Shown: positions 1 to 14,200 of the stretch, piece by piece
Position numbering within the stretch: position 1 is the stretch's first letter
Layout of the letters: the number at the start of each line of letters is the position of its first letter
Source of the DNA: Nemopilema nomurai
Taxonomy: Eukaryota; Cnidaria; Scyphozoa; Rhizostomeae; Rhizostomatidae
Assembly (NCBI GenBank): GCA_003864495.1
Contig: ML133432.1
Location: 496,001-560,000, forward strand
Reading direction: 5' to 3'
DNA: 64,000 bases
Notes under the pieces: model-generated
What the model saw: only the letters and a program-made list of their open reading frames with translations
What the model was told of the DNA's origin: nothing
Database searches by the model: none
Translations under genes and position numbers: made by a program

Positions 1-680
1 ACGAACAGGACCATACAACTGGCGGTGAAAAGGACCCCAGCGGTGCACCTGGTCAAGGGTTTCACCCCTACTGGGGTAATTTCGGTGACGATTCTGGGGG
101 CGAGTGTGGTGTGCCAATGTACAACAGGTTCCACATGCCCGACAACGGCAACCACCTTTGGTGGTACAGCTTCGATTACGGCATGGTGCACATGATTGTG
201 ATGAGCAGCGAGCACGACTATCGGCCGGGGAGCAGGCAGTACGAGTGGCTACAAAAGGACCTGCAGGCCGTCGACCGCGCCCGGACGCCCTGGGTCATGA
301 TCGGCGCCCATCGAGCAATGTACTCAAGTCAGAAGATCTCAACCGACTTCCGCACTTCGCTGGGTATGCAGCTTGCGTTCGAGGACCTCCTCTACAAGTA
401 CCGCGTGGACGTCGCTTTCTGGGCGCACTACCACAGCTACGAGCGCACCTGCAAGGTCTACCGCCAGGAATGCAGAGATGACGGCATCCTCCACTTGGTT
501 GTCGGCTCCGCAGGTGCCGGTGTGGATACGGAGGGCTCCTATGGTATGCCATGGTCTGTCTACCAAGAGAACGACTACGGCTATGGTCGCGTGACCGTGG
601 CGAATTCCACGTCTTTGATGTTCGAGTGGATACGTAATAAGGACAGTGTCGTCAGAGACCACGTGTGGCTGCATAAGTGA
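1..680 (+). CDS. purple acid phosphatase-like metallophosphatase, 3' end (partial)
   Basis: The open frame runs from base 3 to the TAA/TGA region at 678-680 with no start, so the window cuts into the last coding exon of a longer gene. The visible 225 or so residues are the C-terminal part of the calcineurin-like metallophosphoesterase domain of purple acid phosphatases, secreted or lysosomal enzymes with a two-metal centre that hydrolyse phosphomonoesters. Family landmarks in order: DSGGECGVP near 90-117, the segment WWYSFDYGMVH, the metal-binding His in IGAHR (His codon 309-311), and AHYHSYERTCKVY at 423-461, which carries the last two metal-ligand His residues. The usual GHxH of the family is AHYH here (Gly to Ala), with both His kept. 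The SGGECGVP and YERTC wording recalls plant- or protist-style enzymes more than vertebrate ACP7. The metal ligands nearer the N-terminus are off the window. No close poly(A) signal is evident. Confidence 0.85.
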   Translation, partial: EQDHTTGGEKDPSGAPGQGFHPYWGNFGDDSGGECGVPMYNRFHMPDNGNHLWWYSFDYGMVHMIVMSSEHDYRPGSRQYEWLQKDLQAVDRARTPWVMIGAHRAMYSSQKISTDFRTSLGMQLAFEDLLYKYRVDVAFWAHYHSYERTCKVYRQECRDDGILHLVVGSAGAGVDTEGSYGMPWSVYQENDYGYGRVTVANSTSLMFEWIRNKDSVVRDHVWLHK

Positions 681-1534
681 TCCAAACACGCAACAATTCA
701 TCTCTGAATGTTAATGCAAATGCCGTCCCTATTCCTTGAAACGCACATATGCCTTTTTAACTGCTTACATCCCTTTATTGATCATACCCCGTGAAATGAT
801 CTTATCCCTTCAAACGCTTATACCTTGTAGGTCCTTGTTGCTCTTTAAGTGCTCTTGGCCTTTAAAAGGCAAACTACTATTGATTTTTAAATATAGATTT
901 TAGCAATATGTTAATTTATGCTTTCAAGTTAAGCTTGTTTCAAGAGGGTTTATCCATTGCTTCATCAAAAATTTGTGTGACAATTGACGATTCGACTGAG
1001 TTGTGACATGGTATTTGCTTTTTGGCTTTTTTTCTCCACTAGTATCTGCACTCCTTGTGTCATGTTGTTTTGGCTGGCCAACTTTTCGTTCTTTCATTCA
1101 TTGCTCTATGGATGCTAACAAGGCTTGGCGGATTGGCTCACTGCCCCCACCCCCTTCCTTTCCAAAACTTGCAAAGAGACTCCCCTTTTGGCTCAAAAGG
1201 GGTGCTTCTTATATGGCATGAAGCTCTTCTTTTGATGCTCAATTTTTGTGCTCATTTGTACTTAGTGCTACAAATGTTATGCTGGTAAGTAGTAGATTGA
1301 TGATATTCAAATATTCACCCTCAAGTTATCCGCGGTCGATTAAAAATTCCCAGCCAGACAGACACTGAATGCCTTTGTTTACATGCTATGAAGAGTAACC
1401 AAAGCCTTGCGAAAATTATAGTTTTAAGTGGTTCGAAGTAATCGATTCACCTAGCTTTATATATTTTTTCGAGGTAATTCTTTGTTTGTGCCAAACTTAA
1501 AAGGGTGTTCGCAGGGGAGTAGGAAGCACCTTAA

Positions 1535-1700
1535 AAGTGGGGGGGGGGGCAGGGGCTAGGTGAATCACTCCCAGTTTTAGTTTTTGAAGGGACACATTTG
1601 GGCCTCGTAGTGGAATGATTGGGTCCTGAAGGGGCAATTTTGCATCATTTGCCAAAAGGTGGGGTCAAGGCCTCTTTGCCCCCAGTTTTTACGTCACTGG
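1535..1700. mobile_element. probable MITE remnant
   Basis: A G-run followed by a patch with several GGGGCC/GGCCTC words ends at 1699 in a CAGTGACGTAAAAACTGG-type terminus (read on the minus strand). This composition contrasts with the AT-rich surroundings. I cannot pair a clear opposite terminal repeat or target duplication, so the family is not assigned. Confidence 0.3.
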
Positions 1701-2138
1701 AGTTTGGTATAGCAAAGCAAATATTGAGAGCACTGTCTGCCGCCTAGCATTAGTTGCTCCCCTCGAATATCAGGTATCCATCCTAGTAGCAACTTGAGTC
1801 GACTATTCAGGGCCTCTGACGAAGGGGGGGGGGCAGGGGGGCCATGGCCTTCGCACTTTATTGTAAAACAATTCTAAATAGCTTTTCTAAATATATTTTG
1901 TTATGATTGTTAAAATCTACCTTGGCCCCTCCACTTTCCAACCTGCGTGGGAGCCCATGCTATTTCTGTACATCTCGCGTGCATAAGAACGTGTAGATGG
2001 GATTCATAGTTGAATCGCAAGAAATCCCCATGAAGTTTGTCTAACAAGCGTGTGCCAGGCTGTCACACGCACCTCTTGCTATTTGCAAGCAACTGCAAGT
2101 GGCCTGCTTGTTAGTCACGTGGACGCATCTTCCATTTT

Positions 2139-2149
2139 CCGCCATCTTG
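2139..2149 (-). promoter_or_regulatory. YY1-like motif upstream of eIF3a
   Basis: The plus strand reads CCGCCATCTTG, that is CAAGATGGCGG on the minus strand, a good match to the YY1 core. It lies about 125 bases before the eIF3a start codon. YY1-type sites are common in promoters of translation and ribosome genes. An inverted CCAAT (ATTGG) follows at about 2155. Function is inferred from sequence only. Confidence 0.45.
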
Positions 2150-2272
2150 TTCAAATTGGCACCAGACCTCCACCTGCGAAAGTACCCACGTTCTTTTAGA
2201 GATTTTCGACAGGGCTGAAAATTTCGACTCTGCCTCTTCGACATCCAGGCTTGCCAAGCAGGCAGATTCAAG

Positions 2273-5200
2273 ATGCCTGCTTACTTTCAGAGACCAGAGA
2301 ATGCTCTCAAGAGAGCACACGGTAAGAATTTTCAATCAATTGTCAGTCATTCTGTTTTCATGAAATCATAAACAAGCGTTCGACTTCTTTGATTTCGCTG
2401 CGCAAATTTAGGCCAGTCCCCTTTTTCAACCTGTAAAAAACTGATAAGTAAACTTTTAGGCAGCTTTGTTTAACTTCTTCAGTCACTTCAGCCTAAACTA
2501 AGAAATGCTGGTTTGAAAAGAGGTATGAATAGGTTTTTTATTCAGCAGAGATGGATTGGTTGAATAGATTGATTGGCGGAACTGCATTTACGAAATGATT
2601 TTTCAGGCCACAATCTGCTGAAACTATTTAGTTCCGTAGGGTCTGCAGGCGTGCTTAATACGAAGGCTAAACGATTCGAGGAGCAATAAGATGGCTCAAA
2701 GATAAAATTTAATTGAGATTAGTTCAGGACGTTGTTTAGATCTCTTTCTACGATTGTTAATTGAGCATGCCGAGAAATTGTAATTGTTATATTTTTTAAT
2801 TAGGGCCCCTTGTAAATCAACTTTGTTAAAGGGCAACCCTAGAAATGAAATGAAATGAAACCAAAACCTCTCTTCTAATTTCCCAAGCGACATGCAAACA
2901 AAATATGAGCATTTATTTCGTGGCTAGAGAGCGAAAATGATGTTCTCATTTTGTAATCAGGACTTCAAAAATAACAAAAACTCTGCCTGGACCTGTCCAC
3001 AATTACACTGATACAAATCAATTATTGTTTGTAAGTTTGTAATGTTTATGGTTTTAATGAAAGTGATATCATAAGTGAAATAGCTCTGAAAAATTACCCC
3101 AACTACTGAGTTACATTTTTGCGTTGCATAAGCAGCCATGTTAGTGCTAAATATTTGTGTGTCTGTTTGCATGCCACTTTCTTAAATACCTTGCAGTTTT
3201 TTCTTATTTTTTTAGCCTAAATGCTTTTATGAAAATGACAACCTATTTTTGCTTTTTCTAATCTGATTCAATTTATCATAGAATTTGTTGAAGTTGGAAC
3301 AAAGGAAGCTGCTCTTGATGTCTTGTATGAGGTTATCAAAAGCAAAAAGCATAGAAATTGGCAAAAGATTCATGAGCCAATACTGAAACTTTACCTGACC
3401 CTGTGTGTTCAGTTGAAGCGCAGTGTCAGTGCTAAAGAGGGTTTGTACCAGTATAAGCTCATTTGCCAGCAAGTCAACATATCATCATTGGAGGATGTTG
3501 TCAGGTTCTTTTTGAAGCTTGCTGAGGACACAGCCGAGAATGCAAGGCAGCAATCACGAGAACAGGTTATTGTTGATGACTTGGACCAGGTGCAGACACC
3601 AGAGGGGTGAGGACCAGAATGGCTATGTTTGTTGGTTTTAGTTAGTCTGAATGGAAGGAAAAAGGGGGCTCCCTTGTTTTTTGCTTTCACAGCATCATTT
3701 GTGATCATATGTGCTCTGATTTTGATCCCACTATTTATTTTATTTAAGTTTATTTTCATGGCAACATTGTAAAACTGACTACAAATAACTGCAGCAACCA
3801 AGAGAGTAAAATCAAATTCACTCAGCCACAAGTTATAACGCTAGATCAGTTATAAGCAGATGTAAGACAGTTAATGAAATACAAGTTAAAACAACAAAAC
3901 AAATTGAAAATCTCCAAAAAAGAACTTTTATGTTTCATTGTCACTGTCTTTCACTGTCATTTGATGTTTTTTGCCTGTTTATTGATATCTTTTGCAGAAT
4001 ATCTGTACTTTCATTTACTTTTCACAAAGATTTGCTATGAATAAGCAAGTATACATATACTAAATTAATAAAATAATACTTTGCATCAATCAGTCAATCA
4101 ATCTATCAGTCAATCAATCTTATCAGTCATTACAATCTATCAACAATCAATCTATCAGTCAATCAATCAATCTAACTAATAAAGTTTTGACTACCATCAG
4201 TTTTTTTATGCTTCAGGCTTTTGCTAAGCAGTGTCAGCGTTGAAGACACACAGGACAGAACCGACAGAGTTTTGCTGACGCCATGGGTTAAGTTTCTTTG
4301 GGAGGCCTACAGAAATGTCTTGGATTTGCTTAGGAATAACAATCGTGTGGAGCGATTGTATCAAGACACAGCCCAGCAAGGTAAATTGGCATGTTATTAA
4401 TATTAAATATTGTTACTGAATATATTTTTATAGATAATGCTCAATGACTGCTTGAGAATTGAATTTCTGTGTTTTCTAAATCTGGTGATTGTTTATGTTC
4501 AGACTTGTATTTGATAATAGTATTCCTTTATAATGTCTAAATTTAGAGTTAATAATGTCTAAAGTTGCAGTATGATATTTATCATGAAATACTCAATGCT
4601 GTATATGCAGAGCAGTTCACCTATGATAAGGATGAAATGCAATACATTAGTGAGAGAGAGAAAATGAAGAACACTGTATGACTCTTTTCTATTCTGGGTA
4701 GCTTTGTATTCTGCTTTTGTTTACAGCATTCAAGTTTTGCCTAAGGTACAACAGGAGAACTGAGTTCCGAAAGCTCTGTGACCATGTAAGTCAAACCTTT
4801 TACTGTCTAAAACCAATAAACGTTCAACAAATGATGGGCTTTCTGTTTCCAGTTGTTTGGTAAAGAATGTGCTTTTAGTGCCAGAAAAATGTGTCAGATC
4901 TTTCCAACAGTAGCAAACCAAGTAAAGATGAATGTTTACCATCATGAATTATTCTATTCAGAACAGAATCAGGCGATTTTGTTGGTGAATTTTGATGTAA
5001 CATTTGAATTAATTGAACATATATAAATTGCCTTTTTAGATTCGTAACCATTTGACACAAATCCAAAAGTACCAAGGGCAACCAAATGCCATTAACCTGA
5101 ATAATACTGAAAGTCTGCAAATGCATGTAGAGACAAGACTGTCACAACTTGAAAGTGCCATCCAGATGGAACTCTGGCAGGTGCGTAACTGAAAATTTTG

Positions 5201-8200
5201 TAACCCTTGAGTTCCTCAGTAATTGATTTCAAAGTATAGATGTGTTGCTGTTCTATATGGAACTGTTGTTGAATTTATAAATGATGACATAATAATATTA
5301 TACTTATGACGTAATGTATATGCCATTTATATATTTGAACATTTTTATACAAGTATATACATATAGTATGAAAGAAAATTGGATAAGCAAGTTCTCTTTG
5401 TCTTCTAAGTTCCATTAGACAGATAAAGTTTTCTTAAAAATTTGGAGAGTTATGAGAAAGAATCTTATACAGAATTGAAACTAGAACAAGCATATTTATA
5501 ACCTGTTGCTTGAAATCACCCCAGGAAGCATTCAAGGCCATTGAAGACATCCATGGCTTGATGCAGCTGTCAAAAAAGCCCCCAAAGCCCCATGTGCTTG
5601 CAAATTATTATGAAAAGATGGCCTTGGTTTTCTGGAAGGCCGGAAATTATCAATTCCATGCTGCAACTCTGCACAGACTGTACATTTTGTACAAAGAGCA
5701 GAAGAAGAGCATCAGCCAAGAGGAGACTCAAAAGTGAGTTTGTTTGTCAGACATTTCACAGTCAAATTTGTTGAAAAGCGTTCAGAAAAGCGATTATTTC
5801 AGAGTGGAAATGCCGGTTTCTTTCTTTGGCCTTTGCTATCAAGGGGACCTTTTGTCTTACCTTCTTCAATTTTCTAATCATTTAAGCCTATTATTCTATG
5901 AGGCGTATCTCCCTGAGAAGCGTATCTCTTCATTGACTATTAGACTATTTGACTAGTAGACAAGTTTTGGAATAATGCTATTTGAGGTAATTTGATTATA
6001 ACTTGAAGATGGACTACAGTATTTGGGAATTGTTCACTACTTTATTGTATAGTTGTGGTAGTTATTATGGACGGGAAGAGTCAACATTCACACATAATTC
6101 ACTTGTTTGTCCTTTAAGTGGTACTTTTTAACGACTTAACATTATTTACCCAAGTCCAGCTGTATATTCCAAGAATAACGTTAAGTGTTTTGAGAACTGG
6201 CAAGAGGGCGAAGAATGCACTCTTCTTCACGAAGAATAAATCATTGTACCAGGCCTAGGGATCCCCAGACCTAATGGCAATATTTTCTAATGACAAAACC
6301 AAATTGTTTTCGTTTGCAGAATCAGCTCCAAGGTCCTACTGGCCACTCTAGCAGTGCCCATCTCAGCTGGAAGAAGCGAACTAGAGGAATACCTCAACCA
6401 TGATGATACTGCCCACGAAAAAGCAAAGCGTCTTTCTGCCTTGCTCGGCTGGCAGGCTATCCCTTCGAGACAGTATCTCATTAAAGAAATGGTATTCATC
6501 TCAACTCAATTTATTGTCGAATAATATCTTTAATGTAGAACTCTCTCTTCTTACACGTATTTCTATTTTGCTTTGAGCAAACATTTAGCTAAAGCAATAA
6601 GGGACTTTTTGAGTGACGTTGAAAATACATGTATGATTTTGAAATAATTATGATTTTGTATTCGAATTTGTATGTATTTCATTGCATCAAAAATTGGGTT
6701 TCTTAGGCTCGGGAGAGTCTTTTTGGGGGCAGGATTCATGAATCTGGAGTTAGGTTTGCACTGTTTGCAATGTTAAAAACTGGGAAGCCTATCTTGAAGT
6801 AATATTTCCCCGTTTGACTTGCCATGGTTACTTCATGTAACCAGTCAAACAATTTCTATCCCTTCTTGACAGCCATAAACAATTACGTTTACGTTAGTTC
6901 AGTGGAACTAATAAAGACCTCTTTAACAACCGCGGCACGATGTATCCAGAATCCCATGACACTCGTTCATAGAGCCAAATTGAGAATTTGAAATATTAAC
7001 CAATGACCTGCTAACTTTGTTCTGGATGGCAGCGTACTGTACTAGATATTGAGCTGCCTTTCTTTTTCAGCTCAAAGTGAATGTCATCCCCAACGTTATT
7101 CCTGAAATTGCCAACTTGTACCAATGGGTGGAAGTCGATTTCCAGCCGTTGAAGATCTGTCAAAAGGTGGACAGCGTTTTGAATTCACTGAAGACTCTTG
7201 AAGACTATCAGCAGTATGTGAGGCCTCTGATGGAGATAGCTGCTACAAGAATGCTTAGGCAGGTGTGTGTGGGAGGCTTTTGCGTTGTCTTTTTCTGTTA
7301 TGATTTCTGTTATAACATTTTTAGTATGACCGATAGAACTGTCACGTTTGCTGTTACGGCGTTGAAGATAGCCCAAACAGTTAGCTGGATTCATGAGATT
7401 GTCTTTTTTGTTTGGAGAAGAAAATTCTCGGCCGATTTGACTTTATTAAATGGCGGTCCGGTGACGAGACTGTAGCATCGAGCGTTCTCTTGCAAGCTCA
7501 CTTTCGCGCATGCATTTTCGTTGACAGTTTAAAGCAGCGTCGCTTCTGCCTGCTTCTAGGTCTCGCAAGTGTATGACCGGATGCAGTTCTCAAAGCTTGC
7601 CTCTATGGTGCCATTTTTCGACGAACACGAGCTGGAGAGGATTATTGTGGATACTGTGAAGGAGAAGGAGCTCCAGGTATTACGAAGTACTTTGTGTCAT
7701 ATTTCTCAGGAACCAAAGTCTGCAAGTGTCTGTTGCCTTTCTATGCCTTAAGTTGTAAAGCCATTCCAAACAACACAATACAACACAATGTGTATGTTTT
7801 CGTAGTTGACGATCTCCTTTAACTAGGCGAACTTTCATTGTTCATTTTGTTTCGATGTTCTCAAAACACATCCAGTTTAGAGCTAGAGGAGGTCAGAATT
7901 GTGTAGAACGCAATCGGTGTTTTAATGGTCAACTTTTCAACTGGCGAGTTCTTGCTTCGGTCACTTGTAAGGTGGAGACTTTCAAACTTCCATGATGCAT
8001 CCATTTCCCTTATTCAAGTACCTTGAACAATCGTTTAAAAGATTTCAACATCTTGATGGTTTGCTATGAATATTGAACGAAGCAAGTAATCCTTCCAGTC
8101 TTTTTTATTTATATTGTTTGAGCTTATAAGTTGTTGTAGCTATGTTATAAGGCTACTTTTAATAGAGATTTGATTTGCGGCTGTATGATGGTTGATCAAT

Positions 8201-11200
8201 GCCTTGCTCTTCTAGCTCTCTATTGATCACCGCAAACAGTATGTCAACTTTGGATCAACTATGGTCGTTGCCATGAGAGAGGATGTTCCCGAAGGCCCCT
8301 TCGTCCAGGTAGGTGCCTCACCAGTTATCGAAAAATTGTGTCCAGAAAAATTGACGGCTCCACGGCTTGGAGTCGGGGGAAGGCTCTGCCTGTTAATGCC
8401 ATATAAGGTTCATTTGTAATTTTTATTATTAACAACGAAAGTTGTTTATAATTAAATTAAAATTGTAAAAAAATTGTTTTGAGTTGGTTATGAGGATGGT
8501 TTGAATTATTGCAGCCGGAGGAAGTTTATTATTTGTTCCGGACTCTGCAGTTAGCATGAACGGCCTACATGATCACGAGTGGATGGTTCATTTAGATTTC
8601 AATGTTTTTGTCGGCACAAATAAGTAGGATGTTGCCATTCAAATAACCAGCCACTCTGATTTTGCCGGCCCCCCACCGTACACCACCAAAACCAGTTGGG
8701 AATGTCAAGTGTTTGGATTTTCTTGGATATCTCAGCAACTCTTCTTGGGGCGTTGACCAAAGGGACTCGCTTCGAAATGATAGGCTAGTGACCAGCTAGA
8801 AAGGATTAGTCTTTGTCTACTAGCTCTAAGGATGGAGCAAGGAAAGCGTTCCTTCCAGGTGAACTAATAGATGTTTTTCGTTTCCAGTCTCTGCCTTCAG
8901 AGCTGACGCGGAGTCAGCTGTTCCAGTTGTCTCAAGGTTTGCAGGATTGTTTCTCGTACATCTGTCCAGATTTGATCAAGGTAAGGAACTTGGGTTGAAG
9001 GGCAGTCATCAATGAGTGCTATTTCATAGTCGTTTAATTTAATATATCCTTTTTATATATCCTATCATATATCATATCATAACTTATCATATTTTGTTAT
9101 GTATCATACCATTTATTAAATCATATATAATATTATATATTATATCATATTGAATCAAAAATCATGTCGTATATCATAGCATGTATCATGTCATATATCA
9201 TGTCATATATCATATCATATCATATCATACCATATATCATATCATACCATATCATATCATATCATGTCATATATCATATCATATATCATATCATACCATA
9301 TCATATCATATCATACCATATATCATATCATATCATACCATATCATATCATATCATGTCATATATCATATCATATATCATATCATATCATACCATATCAT
9401 ATCATATCATGTCATATATCATACCATATATCATATCATGTCATATATCATATCATACCATATCATATCATATCATATCATATCATATCATATCATATCA
9501 TATATATACAACTGAAGTGAGCAGTAGCGAATTTAAAATGAAGGAATACTGTCAAATCATGAATCTTGACTTCTTCGTTTGATAATCCAATTTGCTTTTG
9601 GGTGCATTGTTCGTCTACTTCGCCCTGATTCACCGGGACGTTTTCTATCACTTCAACAGAGAAATCGTCAACAAGAAAGAGAACACCTCATCCAGCAGTA
9701 TTTGCGACAAGAAAGGAAGGAACATTCGCACATTTTGAGTCGCAAATTTGTCATTGAAGCCAGGAAGGAGATGATCGAGAACATGAAAACTAAACTGGTT
9801 GGCCTCAAATATTTCTCATTGTCACCATTCTGCCTTGTTCCACAAAACTGATGGTCACCAAAGTTTACATAGTAGTTCATTTACGTCGTGATTTAATTTT
9901 TTTTATTTTTTCATGCAGACATTTATTTAAGGAAGAATCTTTGTGATTTGTTCTGATTTCCATCTTTCTGATCTTATAGTCAGACTGTCAATAAAAGAGT
10001 ACCTGCTTAGTTTGTTTAAAATTTTATGTTTGTTTGTACAGGGCAGATTTACTGATTAACTTGTCGCTAAAATTTCCCATCAATTCTTTTTCCTTTCCCT
10101 CTTGAATTTTTCCGGACTTTTATCATTGGTCATAAATATAGCAAGCTCAATCTACAAATCACCGATGTTGGAGACGCACTTTTTTAAGTATTGAATTGAG
10201 TGAGTGGGATAATTCATCAATAGAATTTCATCTCCATCAGAGCCTTAACTGCATCAGCTGATTACTTGTAGCGCTGTGATATTTCTTAATGCGCTGTTGC
10301 CTTGATAGGAACGCAAGGAGCAGGCGAGGGTACACGAGCAGCAGCAGAAGCTGAAGGCTGCGGAGGAGCGTAGACTGGAAGAGGAGAGAGCCAAGCGTGA
10401 AGAGGAAAGAATGAAGCAAGAGTATGCCAAGGTGAAGAAACAGCAAGTGCTGGAGCGAGTCAAAACACTGACTGAGACTGACGTTGGAAAGAAGGCCTTC
10501 AAGGGCTTGACGTCAGAGGTGAGAGTCTTACGCTTACGTTGGTGTAATCCGCCCCTGCTGAACTGAGTCTGGTGCTGGTGGTTTACGGCCACGAATTTTC
10601 AATGCTCTGCTATTAGCCTCATAACCCCGTGACAGGGACTTGGAGGAACGGACGGGAAGTGTTTTGTAAAAGAGCAGGTTTTTGTGTAAAAGACTTTGAA
10701 GAGGTCAAAATAAAATTATCTTCGAAAACTGGGTTCCCCAAAGGGCCATAGATGACCCTTTCAGCAGATGCGAGAGTCGATGTAACTAATTGATTTGCAT
10801 TTCTTTTGACCACCTTAGCCCTGTCTTTATGCAAGAGCCATGATTTGATGATTGATGCAAGGATGAATTCAGGCGGTATTATTGTGTGATGAGAAGGGGG
10901 GGGGGGGAGGGATATGAGCTTTAGTGGACTTTTCGTTGTCTGATGTTCACCAGCTAACATCCATATTTGTTTATCAATCAGCAAATTGAAGACATGAATG
11001 AAGATGACATCATTCGCATACAAGTTGAACAGTTGGACAAGGAGAAACGGGAACTGTCCTTGAAATTGAAGACCCAAGAGAAGAGGGTGAGATATCATCC
11101 ACGTCATTATTTTTGCTTGCTACTCTATTTTCACTGCCTTTCTTGCCAATCGTCATCACCAGTCATCGGTGATCATTGGCAATCATCGGCAATCATTTAG

Positions 11201-14200
11201 AATCATCAGCAGTCAGTCTTATTTTTTCCGTTTAATCATTGTGGATCACTGCTAAACATACTCAATCACTTTTAATCTGCATCCATTACTGTCAATCACC
11301 ATTACCACCTTCAGTTGTCACCAGTAAACAGCAATTATTGATCGTGCGGGAAGGTCTAGACATCGTGCACACGTTAACTCTCATCTTAAATGTCAAGAAG
11401 AATCGATAGTAGATAATATTCCTTGTTAAATTGACAGTATTATTTTTTGCATATATTTTTGTTGAATCCTGAAGCAAAGGCTTTTGCGCCCAATGTTACA
11501 ATAGCGTTTCCTCATTTCCAATCGCCACTTTAATAGTTGTAGATCTCAGATGGTATCAGCAGGGACAACTTACATTGTATTTGAAATTCACTGAAGGGAA
11601 GGGTGACAGACACAGTAAAAGAGAAGAAATTAAAGGAACCGCTCCTGTTATGAGCTGCCTTCAGAGTGCAGCGCTCCTTTGCTCTCCCGGTGATAAATGA
11701 ATTGATTGACCTTAGTGGTTTTTCTTGTAGATTGATTACATGGCACGTGCAATGAGGAGGGAAGAGATCCCTCTGCTGGAGAAGCAGTATGAAGAAGATT
11801 CTGTCAAGGACAAAGTATTCTGGGAGCAGCAGGAAGAGGAGAAGGTAGTCATCCTCCGTTTTCCTATACTGTTTATCTCAGAATGTTCGTAGGAGGGTAA
11901 TTTCTAGCAGGCAGTAATGAAGCATAGTCAATTTCAATGTTGTCGAATCAATGTCAATCGATGTGATTCTTCGTTTAATGTATACCCTTGGTTTGAATTT
12001 TTAAATGAATGTTTCTCACAGTAAAACCACCCGTCCTCCTTTTTCGATGTCACATCTCGCTCGTCGTGATTTCATTGGCGAAGTTGATCATCCCAATCTG
12101 TCTGCACTTTTCAGATTTCTACCGCTGAGAAGGAGCACGAGATTGCATTGAAGACTAAGAACAGGCTGGGAAAGATGCTGAAAGACAAAGACGAGTTCGT
12201 CAGTGATCTCGAGAAGAAGCGTGCTGATGTTTTCACGGTTCGTATGTACATTGCTCGTGGATTCGATAGGCCGTTTGAACCAGCAATTATATTGTGTCTG
12301 GTATGACATCAAACTATGCACACGTGCTTGATTTTCTTATCATTTGCCGGGGAACGCCTTTCTGTCGCTGGCCTTGTTAATTAACAATGACACCGAGTTA
12401 CCTGATACTCCGGCCAATTTTCTAGATTCATGCACAGAACTTAATTGATCCCTTGGTTTCTTTTTAGGCCAAGCTGAAAGATTTTGAGGCCAATTTGGAA
12501 ATGGTCAGGCAGGAGAGGCTTGAAGCTCGACGGAAGCAAAGAATAGAAGAGCGGAAACGAAAATACGTCGAGGAGAAACGAGAAGCAGCAAGAAAGGCCG
12601 AAGAGGAGAGAATCCAACGGGGTTTGTTGAAGTGCCTTTGATGCTTTTTGAAATGCCTCGATATAGAAGCGGTATCTCTGCTGTATCTCTGAGTTAGATA
12701 TCGAAGAATTGACTGATGATTTGCTGTTATAGAATATTACCTGACATTACAAACATGCTGTTTTCTGTAGAGAAAGAAGATGAAAAGAGGCGCCTTGCTT
12801 TGGAGATTGAGACAAAAAGAAAGGAAGAAGAGGAAAGGGAAAGGAAACTGGCAGACATCGAAAGAAAGAAGTTGGAGAAAGAGAGAGAGATTGAAGAGAA
12901 AATGCGGCGAATGGAGCAGGAAGACCAGGAGCCATCTTTGCGTGCTAAGGATGCCGCCAAAACGGACCCAAGGGACGCGAGAGATGGAGGACGCCGTCCG
13001 ATGGATGGAAACGAAAGTGGAGCGTGGCGGAGGGGCGACGCAAATGCACCAAGTAAAGACGCTGGCCGGGAAGCCCCACCTGCCAGGGAAACAGGCAGCG
13101 TGGCTGGCGGAAAATACATACCTCCTAGCATGAGGGCACGGATGGCTACAAGCGACACCCCTGCCGAAGGAGACTCGGGAAGAGCACGTGATTCCGATCG
13201 TCCCCGCGACAGTGGTCGTTCGCGGGATTTTGACCGCGATGGTGGTAGACCACGTGATTTTGATCGCGACAGCGGTCGGCCACGTGACTTTGACCGTGAC
13301 GGTGGTAGGCCTCGTGACTTTGACCGTGACGGTGGTAGACCACGTGACTTTGACCGCGACGGTGGTAGACCACGTGATTTTGATCGCGATGGTGGCAGGC
13401 CTCGGGACATTGATCGCGATGGCGGCAGGTCACGTGATTTCACACGAGATTCGGATAGAGACGGTAGACGAGAGCGAGGCTTTGGTGGTGGATGGAGAGG
13501 AGATGGTGATAGCAGTGGCTGGCGAAGAGATGAAGCCCCTAGAGACAAGGCAGAAGGTCAGTATCAAATCAACTGGGGCCAGCATAACACTATTAGTTTC
13601 AAGTGCTGCTGGCTTGTAATATTTTTTATTCTTTGAACAGAGTATAAAATTAGGCCGTTATTCTTGTGCATGTTTTAACACAGATGTTTAATACCTGTTC
13701 GCAATCCTATATCAGCTTGCATCTTCGTAACGTTGGCTTCCAAAATTTTTAAAACAAGGCATGATCATATTATTGGATTTAATGGCCCTCTCTGGAGGTC
13801 TGATAGCATGTAATTGTGAATTGAGCATCGAAAAATTTCTTCGGTAATGTGTTCACCGAATAAACCACCTGCATGGTTCGGCTAAAACAACCCTGCAAAT
13901 GCTTTAGGCGTATATTTCAGTTTTTGACTGTATACTTTCCGTTAAATGACGCTGGAACAGCCTAAAGTGGTTATTGGTGCCCATCGAAAAGTGGTATATA
14001 TAAAGATACAAGCATTTGCGTTGAGGTGCTAGTAATTACGATGAATGCTGCTTGCAGCGCACGTCTAGATTAAACACCCCAAGGTAACGATTGTCTTCGT
14101 CTTTCCCTAATATTGTTACCTGTTTCTGTCACTCTGGTAAGGTCGCTCCTGGCAAGCATCAAGGGTGGGATCGCGCCAAGACCGGCCTGGACGCCCGACC

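Larger units (their letters stand above)
681..2272. other. intergenic region with transposon-like GC-rich fragments
   Basis: No gene is recognised here. The stretch is AT-rich with two poly-G-containing patches (about 1535-1700 and 1818-1965) that look like remnants of non-autonomous DNA transposons. The first ends in CCAGTTTTTACGTCACTG, a common terminal motif type for such elements. The last ~170 bases before 2273 serve as the eIF3a promoter and 5' leader. Confidence 0.5.

Noticed and set aside
9164..9582. Ile/Ser/Tyr/His repeat proteins of 80-130 residues
   Set aside because: They are translations of the intronic ATATC microsatellite.
12727..13548. 273-codon minus-strand frame, Ser/Arg-rich
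   Set aside because: It is the antisense shadow of eIF3a exon 18 and its coding repeat.
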